This document shows positions 14,812-23,594 of a DNA stretch of 29,701 nucleotides, piece by piece. The translations under genes were made by a program, and so were the position numbers. The notes beneath the pieces were generated by a model. It ran no database searches. It had not been told where the DNA came from and saw only the letters and a list, made by a program, of their open reading frames with translations. Source of the stretch: Planctomycetota bacterium (GTDB lineage: Bacteria > Planctomycetota > UBA1135); contig DNPI01000152.1 in the NCBI GenBank assembly GCA_003501525.1, positions 1 through 29,701 of the forward strand, in the 5' to 3' direction. Position 1 is the stretch's first letter. Each line of letters begins with the position of its first letter.

Positions 14812-17800
14812 GCCCCACTCTTCGGCGAACGAACTGCTTTAAATCCTCCAAAGCCAGCATTCCCGCTGGAACTAGAAGGAGAGTCATAAGAGTTGCAGTC
14901 ACCATCCCAAACACAATTCCCTTGGCCATGGGAGAAAGGAAGCTCGCTTGGCCCGTCGCAAAAAACGCTAGTGGGGTGAGTCCGCCAATAGTTGTTAACG
15001 AAGTAATCAAAACCGGCCGCATTCTGACTTCACCGGAACGCAAAATGGCACGAACCGGACTGAGACCCTTATTGCGCAATCCGTTCGAGAAATCGACTAA
15101 AACAAGTGCATCATTCACCGCAACACCCATCAACGCGAGAACCCCGAGACAGGTCATGAAAGAAATCGGCTCTCCTAATAGGAAAAAACCCAGAAAAACT
15201 CCTACCAAAGCAAATGGCACAGAGGAAAGGACAACCAAGGGCTGAAGGTAAGAGCGAAAGAGTAGCGCGAGAAAAACAAAGATGACCGCTGCTGAAGCAA
15301 GCAGAGCTAGGAAGAGCGAATCCATTGATTCGCGCATTCGTTCCTGATCCCCTCCGAATTCAATCCCGACCCCAGGCCAATTTCCGCTGACACTCTCAAA
15401 GTATTCAAAAACACCAGCAACTATTTCGCGCGTATTACCAGATTCGCCAACATCAGCCATCACCGTTACCGCCCGACGCCGATCTTTCCGAATTACCTCG
15501 ACCCGCCCCGAAGTAGGTTCCACCAGAGCAACGCGGTCTAGGCGAATGCTGGCTCCCATTGGAGAGCGAACCATCATTCGATCGAAGGCCTCATAGCTTT
15601 TTCGCACTTCTTCTGGATTCCGAACCCGCAAGTGTGCCGGCTCACTGTCCAAACGAAGCACTGCGGCCTTATCTCCGTGAAATGCGCCCAATACTTGCCG
15701 AGCGAGATTAGCCTCGTTGAAGCCCAACATCCGACCTTCATCGGTCAGCGTTAGACGTATTTCGCGGCTCCCCGGAAGACGATTGTCGCGAAGGTCGATG
15801 ATTCCCGGATACCCCGAGAGATGTTTCATTACAGCATCCGCAGCCGTATCCAACGTTTTTGGATTCTCGCCAACCAGAGTCAATTCGATATCCTTGCCTG
15901 GAGGACCGGCTTCAGGCGATGTGAAATCAACTCTCACAACCCCCGGAGGTTCGCCAAACCTACGTCGGAGGTCTGCCTTAATATCCGCTGTTGAACGGGT
16001 CCTGTCTCCTCCTTCCTTCAGCTCTACAAAAACTTGCCCTAAATGCCTCCCGCTCCGGTAGTTTTGCTGGTCGCTGTAAAGGGCCCCAGCGATAGAAACA
16101 AACGACTCCAATTCTTTTTCCGGAAGCTCCGCAACGGATTCTTCAAAATGCTTGACTGTTGCGACAGTCTGATTAAGCGTATTACTCGTAGGGGTCTCGA
16201 CATCAACCATAAAAAGTTTCGCCTCGAACTTAGGCATAAGAACAAACTTCATATGCCCCGCCTGAAACAGAAATGCGCAGATTGCCAATAAACTGGCAGA
16301 CCCAAGAAGCATTGGCCACCGATGGCGAATTGAAGCGAAAAGAACCTTTTGATAGGTTCGCGCAACGGGGGCATACCAGCGCTTCGAGTGCGAAAAATCT
16401 TGCCGACCGGTTGGAGTTTGATCCAGCTCGGCAATAATCGGCTTCACCCAATAAGAAAAATGAGCTGGAAGAATTATCAAAGCCTCTAGAAGTGAAGCTG
16501 CGAGAGCAAAACTGGCAACCCAAGGGACTGGCTCCATCCAGCGCCCGAGCTCACCCTGAATCATCAGCATCGAGGCAAAGGCTGTAATAGTCGTCGCAAC
16601 CGTCGTAATCACTGGCCACGCGACTTCCGCAATGCCAGCCAGTGCCGCGTCCTGAGGGCGTAGCCCTCTTTCCAAATGTCGATAAGCGTTTTCGACAACA
16701 ACAATTGCATCGTCCACCACTAAGCCCAAAACCAGAATGAAAGCGAACATCGCAAGCATGTTCATGCTAATCCCCAACGCTGCCATAAAAATCACACCAC
16801 CCATCACTGCCACTGGAATCCCCAGCGCTGTCATTAAAGCAATTCGCGCATCAAGAAAGACCCAAAGGACAATTAGCACCAATGCGAGCCCAAAGAGTCC
16901 TGATTGAAGGAGTGTCCGAAGTCGATTTTTCACAAAAATGGAAAAATCTGAAGAAATGCCCAGTGATAAGCCCATCGGGAGATTCGAGCGCTCCTCCTCG
17001 ACTAGAGATTCGATGTTCTCAACAATGTCAATGACGTCGCCATCTTGATCCTTCGCAATTTGCAAGGCGATAGTTTCCTTGCCGTTGTAACGACCGAGGA
17101 GAGTAGAGCGCTCAAAGCCACTCACCACACGAGCCAAATCGCGAACTCGAAGGAGTGCGCCATCTGGTTTAGCCAAGACCGGACGCTCAGCTAGCGTCTC
17201 GGCCTCCGTCGCCTCGCCAAGAACACGAAGAATTACTTCACCCGCATCTGTCTCGAGCGAACCACCGGGGAGATCCTTAACTTGCCTCCCCAAAGCAGCG
17301 CTTAACTGTCCAAGAGTAACACCGAACCGCTGAAGTTCTGCCGTATCAACTTCTACTCGGATTTCTGGCTTCCTCACCCCCAACTCAACCACACCCGAAA
17401 CATGCGGGATTGCCCGAAGCTTATCCCTAAGTTCTTGGGCCACTTCGCGCGCCTGCTTTTCCGCAAGATTTCCAAAAAGATTAACCGTAACAACTGGAAA
17501 CTGGATGCGCTGCTCGGCCGCAACAGGCTCATCGGCATCATCCGGCCAATCCTCTATCGCATCTAAGCTTTGGCGGAATTCATCTAGATAAGTTTGGATA
17601 TCCGTTCCCGGCTTTAAACGAATAATGACTCGCGCCGCATTTTGACGAGACCATGATTGAATTTCGTCGGTGCCGACAAGTCCATCAGCTTCCTCCTCCA
17701 CTGGGATAACGCAAAGCCGTGCTATTTCCTCGGGAGACGCAGATGGATAGCGAATTTGAACTTCAACCGCTTCTTTAGAGAACTCGGGGAATACTTCACG

Positions 17801-17902
17801 TGGCAAAGTCCCTAGCAGAAGGAAACCAATGCCAAGGACGCCCAGAAATAAAAGGTCCGCCGCTACAGGGTGTGAGACGGCCCTGCGAATCAAATCAATC
17901 AC
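14786..17902 (-). CDS. RND-family multidrug/solute efflux pump inner-membrane protein
   Basis: This 1038-residue protein is a proton-driven trimeric exporter of the AcrB/HAE1 type. TM1 is near residues 14-31, followed by the periplasmic porter domain. The TM2-TM6 block near 330-480 contains GLVVDDAIVVVEN with the proton-relay pair Asp397-Asp398. The second half repeats the layout, with TM7 near 540 and a final block from about 870. The TM10 motif reads GVAVNDALVLVDF, so the lysine of AcrB (K940) is replaced by Asn, as in many VNNA-type pumps, with a further N-to-D change. The GTG start lies 3 nt after the adaptor stop. No TolC-type outer-membrane gene is adjacent, so that partner must come from elsewhere. 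Substrate unknown. Confidence 0.92.
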   Translation of the reverse strand: MIDLIRRAVSHPVAADLLFLGVLGIGFLLLGTLPREVFPEFSKEAVEVQIRYPSASPEEIARLCVIPVEEEADGLVGTDEIQSWSRQNAARVIIRLKPGTDIQTYLDEFRQSLDAIEDWPDDADEPVAAEQRIQFPVVTVNLFGNLAEKQAREVAQELRDKLRAIPHVSGVVELGVRKPEIRVEVDTAELQRFGVTLGQLSAALGRQVKDLPGGSLETDAGEVILRVLGEATEAETLAERPVLAKPDGALLRVRDLARVVSGFERSTLLGRYNGKETIALQIAKDQDGDVIDIVENIESLVEEERSNLPMGLSLGISSDFSIFVKNRLRTLLQSGLFGLALVLIVLWVFLDARIALMTALGIPVAVMGGVIFMAALGISMNMLAMFAFILVLGLVVDDAIVVVENAYRHLERGLRPQDAALAGIAEVAWPVITTVATTITAFASMLMIQGELGRWMEPVPWVASFALAASLLEALIILPAHFSYWVKPIIAELDQTPTGRQDFSHSKRWYAPVARTYQKVLFASIRHRWPMLLGSASLLAICAFLFQAGHMKFVLMPKFEAKLFMVDVETPTSNTLNQTVATVKHFEESVAELPEKELESFVSIAGALYSDQQNYRSGRHLGQVFVELKEGGDRTRSTADIKADLRRRFGEPPGVVRVDFTSPEAGPPGKDIELTLVGENPKTLDTAADAVMKHLSGYPGIIDLRDNRLPGSREIRLTLTDEGRMLGFNEANLARQVLGAFHGDKAAVLRLDSEPAHLRVRNPEEVRKSYEAFDRMMVRSPMGASIRLDRVALVEPTSGRVEVIRKDRRRAVTVMADVGESGNTREIVAGVFEYFESVSGNWPGVGIEFGGDQERMRESMDSLFLALLASAAVIFVFLALLFRSYLQPLVVLSSVPFALVGVFLGFFLLGEPISFMTCLGVLALMGVAVNDALVLVDFSNGLRNKGLSPVRAILRSGEVRMRPVLITSLTTIGGLTPLAFFATGQASFLSPMAKGIVFGMVTATLMTLLLVPAGMLALEDLKQFVRRRVGLSESQIGA

Positions 17903-17905
17903 GCT

Positions 17906-19177
17906 TTAACCTTGGCCTGTAGGGTCGAGAGGTGCAGGAATTCGAGAAGGCGGAGGCCGATGCAGAACAGTAACGCTACTTCCGTCTTTTAGAACCTCAA
18001 TATTGTCTACAACCAGCAAATCTCCAGAAGAGAGACCGGCCCTCACGGGGTGCCAAGCCTTGCTCTCACCATCGAAAACCGGAGGACCCAGCGAGAGCAA
18101 ACGAGCTTCAACTCTTTCCCCTTCAGAGACGACATAGGCAATCGGAGATTTTTCCCCGAAAACGAACCATGACGAACGCAACCAGATGGCGGATTCCGGC
18201 CCCTTATTCAACTCCACTTCAGCAAAAGCGCCCAAGGGCAACAGTCCTTTCGGGTTCGAGACAAGAACAACCACTTCCCGAGAACGCGAATCAGACCGCG
18301 CAACTGGGTCGACTCCAATAATCGTGCCTGGAATCTGAATTGGACCCTTTGGGCCTTCAACGCCGGGGAAACGCAGATGAACTCTTGCTGCATCATCCAA
18401 ACCGTTAACCACTCCTGTGGGAACTTGAACTCGGATTTTTAAATGTTCGCGATCAACAAGGTGGCAAATTGGAGAGCCTGGGGCTAACCATTCTCCAATC
18501 TCAACGGAAGGGTTGGAGATTTCACCTTCAAAGGGTGCCACAATCTTGTGCCTAGCTATTTCCTCATCGGCTCTCTCCAAAACGATTGAAGCCTCTGCCT
18601 GAGAGGCTCTAGCAGCACGAAGTGAATACTCCACTCCCTCGCGCGCAGACCGAGCCGTCAAAAAAGATGTCCGCACTTGGTCAAGAAGAGTTTCAGACGC
18701 ATCGCCCGCTCCGACAAGTCTCTCCAAGCGCTGCACTTCTCTACGGGCCAGTTCCTCTTGCTCCGTGGCGGTTTGAAGAGCAACTTCTTGCCTCTTTCGA
18801 TCCGCTTCGCGTGCTTCCAAACCTGCCTGAGCAGCATCTCTACCAAGTTTTGCTAAACCATCATCCAGCAGCAATAACGCCTCTCCTTCTGCAACAACAC
18901 CGCCGACTTCAAGAGCAGGCGATCGCCATGCCACCTTCCCCGCAGCTTCTGCTGCGAGAGTCGCGATGCGAAAGGGAGTTGCTTCGCCGTAAACCGTGGC
19001 CGTGTCTTCACGATTTTCGACTACAACTCTCATCACCTCAACAGGAGCTGGAGCTGGTTCAGGAGCCCTTGACCGAGGCGGCGCAGGGCGCGTGACTTGA
19101 ATCGCAGTCAAAACCAAACTCGCTATCAAAGCCACCATTCCAGTTGTCAACCAAGGAGAGGTGGAACGTGCAGACAT
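17906..19177 (-). CDS. RND efflux periplasmic adaptor (membrane fusion protein)
   Basis: This 423-residue adaptor links an RND pump to an outer-membrane channel. It has an N-terminal membrane anchor (about 12-29, TTGMVALIASLVLTAIQV) followed by a proline-rich linker. Next comes a lipoyl-like half (ATLAAEAAGKVAWRSPALEVGGVVAEGEALLLLDDG), then a helical hairpin of about 110-205 rich in Ala, Arg and Glu. The second lipoyl half is HKIVAPFEGEISNPSVEIGEWLAPGSPICHLVD, and beta-barrel and membrane-proximal domains follow. It precedes the pump gene by 3 nt and is divergent from tig. Confidence 0.92.
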   Translation of the reverse strand: MSARSTSPWLTTGMVALIASLVLTAIQVTRPAPPRSRAPEPAPAPVEVMRVVVENREDTATVYGEATPFRIATLAAEAAGKVAWRSPALEVGGVVAEGEALLLLDDGLAKLGRDAAQAGLEAREADRKRQEVALQTATEQEELARREVQRLERLVGAGDASETLLDQVRTSFLTARSAREGVEYSLRAARASQAEASIVLERADEEIARHKIVAPFEGEISNPSVEIGEWLAPGSPICHLVDREHLKIRVQVPTGVVNGLDDAARVHLRFPGVEGPKGPIQIPGTIIGVDPVARSDSRSREVVVLVSNPKGLLPLGAFAEVELNKGPESAIWLRSSWFVFGEKSPIAYVVSEGERVEARLLSLGPPVFDGESKAWHPVRAGLSSGDLLVVDNIEVLKDGSSVTVLHRPPPSRIPAPLDPTGQG

Positions 19178-19186
19178 TGCGTCCTA

Positions 19187-19192
19187 GTTATA
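19187..19192 (-). promoter_or_regulatory. Putative -10 element of the RND adaptor-pump operon
   Basis: TATAAC on the minus strand ends 9 nt before the adaptor ATG. No Shine-Dalgarno sequence is visible in the 9-nt spacer, so a leaderless or very short leader is possible. Confidence 0.35.
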
Positions 19193-19268
19193 GGGTGTAA
19201 TCACTTCTAGTTCACCTATGAAGCTAGACCACTAAGCCCCGCACTAGGACAATGCGCACCCTTTGGCG

Positions 19269-20609
19269 ATGCACTCACACCAACACTCAATTCAAATAGA
19301 TAAAACCTCAGCCGGCCCTTGCCGCTGGAGACTCAACATCACTGTTCCAGCAGAACGACTTGAAGAAGAAAAATCTTGCTTCTTAAGCTCGGCAGCGAAG
19401 AGTCTCAACCTCGATGGCTTCCGAAAAGGGAAAGTGCCGCCCCAAATGGCCAAGCAACACCTCGGAGATGCCTTTGATTCCGAAGCCAAAGGACACATCG
19501 TGGACCACATTGTCAGAGAAGCTCTCCGCGAATCCAACCTAGACATCCTTTCCATTCACGATTTCGACAAAGAAGCTCTCGAGATTCCAAAGGATGGCGC
19601 CTTTCAATTCCACTTCGAAGTTGAAACGGCCCCTTCCGTCGAACTCCTTCCATGGGATGAACTGGACATCGACATTCAAAGCACTGAACCTCAAGACGAT
19701 CAAATCGAACAGGCAATAAAAGGGCTGGGAGCAGGACATCCCCGCTTCGAAGAGGTCGCCGACCAAGCCGTGGATGACGCTCACATTGCGCAAGCAGACG
19801 TTGAATTTCTCCGAGGAGATGAGTCCGGGCCTTCGGCCAATGGTCTACGCCTCGCGCCGAGCTCTCCTTTGTATGGATCTGACCCAGACGCTTTCGCTAA
19901 AGCTCTGACCGGTGCCAAAGCAGGAGGCACAGTGAAGGTTGCAGTTGACTTCCAAGACGGCTTTGAAATTCCAGAGTGGGTTGGAACCCAAGGCGAGGCC
20001 ATCGTCAGAGTCCGTAAAGTCGTAAAGCCACGGCCCTCCACGGAAGAAGAACTTGCGCAAGACCTCACAGAAGGCGACGTGGAGAATTTGAAAGCTCAAA
20101 TCCGCACGCGCATCGAGGTTGAAAACGAGGCAAATGAAAGAGATAGGAGAGTGTTTACCGCTATCGAAAGAATCACAGAGAAAAAACCTTTCGATCTCCC
20201 CGCAGCTTTAGTTCAGGAAGAAACGGAAGCACTCGTTCGGGCACAAGCACGCAACCTACAAGAACAAGAAGGGTTGAGTGAAGAAGATGCAAAAACTAAG
20301 GCGGAAGAAAGCCGTGCACAAGCTAGTTCGGAAGCGAAACGCCGCCTGCAGCATCATTTTGTTCTGAACGCCATCGCCCGCCAGGAAACGATTCAAGTTT
20401 TGCCTACGGAACTAGACTCCGCTCTAAAGGCAATCGGCGAGCGCCATGGTGTCCCCCCTGCCGATGTCCGCAAAGCCTACGAAGAGCGCGGCATGCTAAG
20501 AGAACTCGAAGGCGAAATCCTCGAAGCAAAAGCTCGCAGCTTCGTGGCGCAAAAGATTACCCCTGCCGAAGAGAGCCCAGAAGTTGCTACGGCCGCCTCA
20601 GACGAATAG
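19269..20609 (+). CDS. tig: Trigger factor, ribosome-associated chaperone
   Basis: Trigger factor binds nascent chains at the ribosome exit tunnel. The ribosome-docking loop GFRKGKVP lies at residues 50-57, and the long helical C-terminal arms (about 230-440) are recognisable. The middle segment that is the FKBP-type prolyl isomerase in E. coli is weakly conserved (ADVEFLRGDESGPSANG to PEWVGTQGEAIVRVRKV), so isomerase activity is doubtful. I use the ATG at 19269 (446 residues); a TTG six bases upstream is possible. The gene heads the classic tig-clpP-clpX cluster, 12 nt before clpP. Confidence 0.92.
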   Translation: MHSHQHSIQIDKTSAGPCRWRLNITVPAERLEEEKSCFLSSAAKSLNLDGFRKGKVPPQMAKQHLGDAFDSEAKGHIVDHIVREALRESNLDILSIHDFDKEALEIPKDGAFQFHFEVETAPSVELLPWDELDIDIQSTEPQDDQIEQAIKGLGAGHPRFEEVADQAVDDAHIAQADVEFLRGDESGPSANGLRLAPSSPLYGSDPDAFAKALTGAKAGGTVKVAVDFQDGFEIPEWVGTQGEAIVRVRKVVKPRPSTEEELAQDLTEGDVENLKAQIRTRIEVENEANERDRRVFTAIERITEKKPFDLPAALVQEETEALVRAQARNLQEQEGLSEEDAKTKAEESRAQASSEAKRRLQHHFVLNAIARQETIQVLPTELDSALKAIGERHGVPPADVRKAYEERGMLRELEGEILEAKARSFVAQKITPAEESPEVATAASDE

Positions 20610-20621
20610 ATTGGCAGTTCC

Positions 20622-21230
20622 ATGAGTGAAACAACTCCCGAACAAGGCTTCTCCATTCCCTACGTAATTGAAAAGACAGGGCGCGGAGAACGCACCTACG
20701 ACCTCTACTCTCGCCTCCTTGAGGACCGAATTGTCTTCATCGGGACGGAAATCAATGACATGGTCGCAAACGTAGTTGTTGCTCAACTGTTATTCCTTCA
20801 CAAGCAAAACAAAAACCAGGATGTACAGATTTACATCAACTCTCCCGGTGGATCGGTTACTGCCGGCTTAGCGATGTATGACACAATGCAATACATAGAC
20901 TGTGATGTCGCCACTTATTGCATAGGACAATGCGCAAGCATGGGAGCGGTCCTCCTCACTGGAGGAACCAAAGGAAAACGCTTCATCCTCCCAAACTCTC
21001 GCGTAATGATTCACCAACCTTGGGGAGGAGCACAAGGCACTGCAAGCGATATGGAAATCCAGGTAAAGGAAATCCTTCACCTAAAAGAACGCCTCACCGG
21101 CATCATTGCCGACCATACAGGGCAAAGCCATGAAACAGTAGCAAAAGCTACTGATCGCGATAACTTCCTCTCCGCAGAGGAAGCGGTAGATTTCGGACTT
21201 GTCGACAAAGTAATTGCCGGCGAAGAGTAG
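20622..21230 (+). CDS. clpP: ATP-dependent Clp protease proteolytic subunit
   Basis: This is the 202-residue serine peptidase that forms the ClpP tetradecamer. The catalytic triad is Ser106 (GQCASMGAVLL), His131 (RVMIHQPWGG) and Asp180 (DRDNFLSAEEA). The oxyanion-hole strand INSPGGSVTAGLAMYDTMQ is intact. It lies between tig and clpX, its unfoldase partner. Confidence 0.98.
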   Translation: MSETTPEQGFSIPYVIEKTGRGERTYDLYSRLLEDRIVFIGTEINDMVANVVVAQLLFLHKQNKNQDVQIYINSPGGSVTAGLAMYDTMQYIDCDVATYCIGQCASMGAVLLTGGTKGKRFILPNSRVMIHQPWGGAQGTASDMEIQVKEILHLKERLTGIIADHTGQSHETVAKATDRDNFLSAEEAVDFGLVDKVIAGEE

Positions 21231-21268
21231 AGAAGCTTAGCTAGCAACCTCCTCCTTCCCCCGTAGGG

Positions 21269-21274
21269 TAGAAT
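21269..21274 (+). promoter_or_regulatory. Putative internal -10 element before clpX
   Basis: TAGAAT in the 52-bp clpP-clpX gap ends 8 nt before the clpX ATG. The stretch GGAAGAAG between box and ATG could instead act as a weak ribosome-binding site for a read-through message. Confidence 0.3.
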
Positions 21275-21282
21275 GGAAGAAG

Positions 21283-22602
21283 ATGTCCAAACCACAAGAC
21301 CGCGGCGGAGTTGAGCGCTGCACTTTCTGCGAGAAAGTGCGAGCTCAAGTCGAATCGTTGATTGCCGGACCTCCGGGAATTTACATTTGCAATGAATGTG
21401 TCGATATTTGCAATTCGATTCTCCACGAGGAAGACCGGAGGCTCCGCAAAACACAGCACGCGAGTCCCGAGGAACCGCGGCTCGTCCTAACACCACGAGA
21501 GCTTGTTAGCCGACTAGAAGAGTTCGTTTACGGTCAAGCCGACGCAAAGAAGGTCCTTGCGGTTGCCGTTCACAACCACTACAAGAGACTGCAAGCCCTA
21601 GCAGAACTGTCGAGTGACAGTGACACCCCTGAATGGGCGGATGTCGAACTCGAAAAATCAAACGTTCTACTCATTGGCCCCACGGGTTCAGGCAAAACAT
21701 TACTCGCAAAAACACTCGCCCGCATACTCGACGTTCCATTTGCCATTGCAGACGCCACAACTCTCACTGAAGCTGGATATGTCGGAGAAGATGTCGAGAA
21801 CATCCTTCTCAAACTTTTGCAAGCATGTGACTTTGACATCGAAAGAGCACAGCGAGGTATTGTTTACATAGATGAAATAGACAAAATTTCTCGAACTACA
21901 CAAAACGTCAGCATTACACGAGATGTAAGTGGTGAAGGCGTACAGCAAGCCTTGCTAAAAATCTTGGAAGGCACCACTGCAAATGTTCCGCCACAAGGTG
22001 GCCGCAAGCATCCGGAACAATCCTGCATTCAACTCGACACAACTGGGATACTCTTCGTTTGCGGCGGAACATTCTCCGGGATTGAAGACATAATTGGACG
22101 CAGGGTGGGTGAAGGCGCAATTGGATTTCAGCACGGAACGGAAGAAAGCGAGATCGCTGACCTAACAAACCGTGATCGCCTCATTCCCCAGCTCGATACT
22201 AAAGATTTAATCGACTTTGGATTAATCCCCGAATTCGTAGGCCGCCTTCCAGTACACGTCCATCTACACGCGCTGAGTGCAGAGGACCTTGTCCATATTC
22301 TTACCGAGCCCCGAAACGCAATGGTGCGCCAGTACCAAGTCTATTTCGAGATGGAAGGCCACACCTTAACTTTCACAGAGGAAGCCCTTCAAGAAATTGC
22401 AAACACTGCCTTCGATAGAGACACCGGAGTGCGTGCCCTGCGTTCTATTTTGGAAGACACTCTCCGCGAAATCATGTTCACCCTTCCAGAGCACAAAGAA
22501 AAAGGAAAGAAGTTCGTTATCACGGCAGAAATGATTAAAAGTGGGAATGTCCACGCTCTACTTGAAGGCGGAGAATCAAACGAACAGCGCGAATCCGCCT
22601 AA
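21283..22602 (+). CDS. clpX: ATP-dependent Clp protease ATP-binding subunit ClpX
   Basis: This 439-residue AAA+ unfoldase delivers substrates to ClpP. The N-terminal zinc-binding domain has Cys13, Cys16, Cys36 and Cys39. Walker A is GPTGSGKT (132-139), the pore loop is GYVG (165-168), and Walker B is IVYIDEID (to about 200). The RKHPEQSCIQLDTTGILFVCGGTF segment, GEGAIGF and LIPEFVGRLPVHVHLHAL (sensor and ClpP-contact region) are all present. Full length. Confidence 0.98.
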   Translation: MSKPQDRGGVERCTFCEKVRAQVESLIAGPPGIYICNECVDICNSILHEEDRRLRKTQHASPEEPRLVLTPRELVSRLEEFVYGQADAKKVLAVAVHNHYKRLQALAELSSDSDTPEWADVELEKSNVLLIGPTGSGKTLLAKTLARILDVPFAIADATTLTEAGYVGEDVENILLKLLQACDFDIERAQRGIVYIDEIDKISRTTQNVSITRDVSGEGVQQALLKILEGTTANVPPQGGRKHPEQSCIQLDTTGILFVCGGTFSGIEDIIGRRVGEGAIGFQHGTEESEIADLTNRDRLIPQLDTKDLIDFGLIPEFVGRLPVHVHLHALSAEDLVHILTEPRNAMVRQYQVYFEMEGHTLTFTEEALQEIANTAFDRDTGVRALRSILEDTLREIMFTLPEHKEKGKKFVITAEMIKSGNVHALLEGGESNEQRESA

Positions 22603-22616
22603 GCCCACTGCCGGGC

Positions 22617-23594
22617 ATGGTTAATCCTCACGAGTCAAACGCTCCACACTTAGGCGAAAGCCTCAAGATTTACTTCCATCGAGATTTCGATGGGATGGCC
22701 TCCGCCGCCATACTGGCCCAAGCACTCGAGGATGTGAATTTAGAAACGGACATCACATGGTCCGGAGTCAACTTTCACCGAACCCTGGAATGGGCAACCT
22801 TCGCTGCGGGCGAAAAATTTGCAGTTGTAGATTTTCACTTTCACCCGCGAGCTCTGTACTGGTTCGACCACCACCCGACAACGTTTCTCGATGAGGCTGA
22901 CGAAAGAAACTTTCGAGCCGACTCCACCCGTGCCTTCGACCCAGATTCCCCCTCATGCCCACCAATCATTGCAAAGCACGCAATTACTCATTGGAGCTGG
23001 GAGATGCCCAAGCGCTTTACAGAATTGGTGCACTGGTCAAACATCATTGATGCCGCTGCCTACGCATCAGCAAAAGAAGCACTCTTTGACAGGCGTGCAC
23101 CCTTTCAAATCAACCGTGCCCTAAATTGTGCACCAAGTACTGCTTTTCATGATCGACTGGTCGGGCTCATGAAGGCTGCACCTCTCGATCACGTCGCAGA
23201 TGACTCCGAAGTTAAAAAGTGCGCTCAGAGGGCCGAACGAAATCGGGATGCCGCTCTTGAACTATTCCCTACCACCATGGTCGAGCGAACTGATGTAGCA
23301 ATGCTTGCCGACCTGCGTTCCCCTCGAATACGTCGAGAAAGGTTTGCACCTTTCTTTTTGTACCCCGAACTCAACTACGCCGTTACCCTAATCCCCACTC
23401 GAGCTGGAAATCACATCACTGCGGCAAGCAATCCGTGGAATAGACCTCAATCAGGCCCCCATCTCGGCGAACTCATGAAAAAGTTTGGTGGTGGCGGACA
23501 CAAAGGAGTGGGAGGCGTTAACCCTCCCAACGGTGACACGGCCGAGAAATGGGCGAGAGAGATTTACGAAGCTGTCGCCTATCCCCCAAAATGA
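22617..23594 (+). CDS. DHH/DHHA1-family phosphoesterase, substrate unknown
   Basis: This 325-residue protein has the metal ligands of the DHH superfamily: HRDFDGMASAAIL (His21, Asp23, Asp25), VVDFHFHP (Asp72) and WFDHHPT (Asp84, His85, His86). A C-terminal DHHA1-like glycine motif GGGGHKGVGG starts at 291. Related proteins hydrolyse nano-RNA, 3'-phosphoadenosine phosphate, cyclic dinucleotides or pyrophosphate; the sequence does not choose among these. It lies 14 nt after clpX, and its TGA overlaps the rlmN ATG as ATGA, so it belongs to the same transcription unit. Confidence 0.82.
   Translation: MVNPHESNAPHLGESLKIYFHRDFDGMASAAILAQALEDVNLETDITWSGVNFHRTLEWATFAAGEKFAVVDFHFHPRALYWFDHHPTTFLDEADERNFRADSTRAFDPDSPSCPPIIAKHAITHWSWEMPKRFTELVHWSNIIDAAAYASAKEALFDRRAPFQINRALNCAPSTAFHDRLVGLMKAAPLDHVADDSEVKKCAQRAERNRDAALELFPTTMVERTDVAMLADLRSPRIRRERFAPFFLYPELNYAVTLIPTRAGNHITAASNPWNRPQSGPHLGELMKKFGGGGHKGVGGVNPPNGDTAEKWAREIYEAVAYPPK

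Noticed and set aside
19178..19268. A regulator-binding site or riboswitch in the adaptor-tig gap
   Set aside because: No convincing inverted repeat or known riboswitch core was seen; only a -10-like box toward the adaptor was kept.
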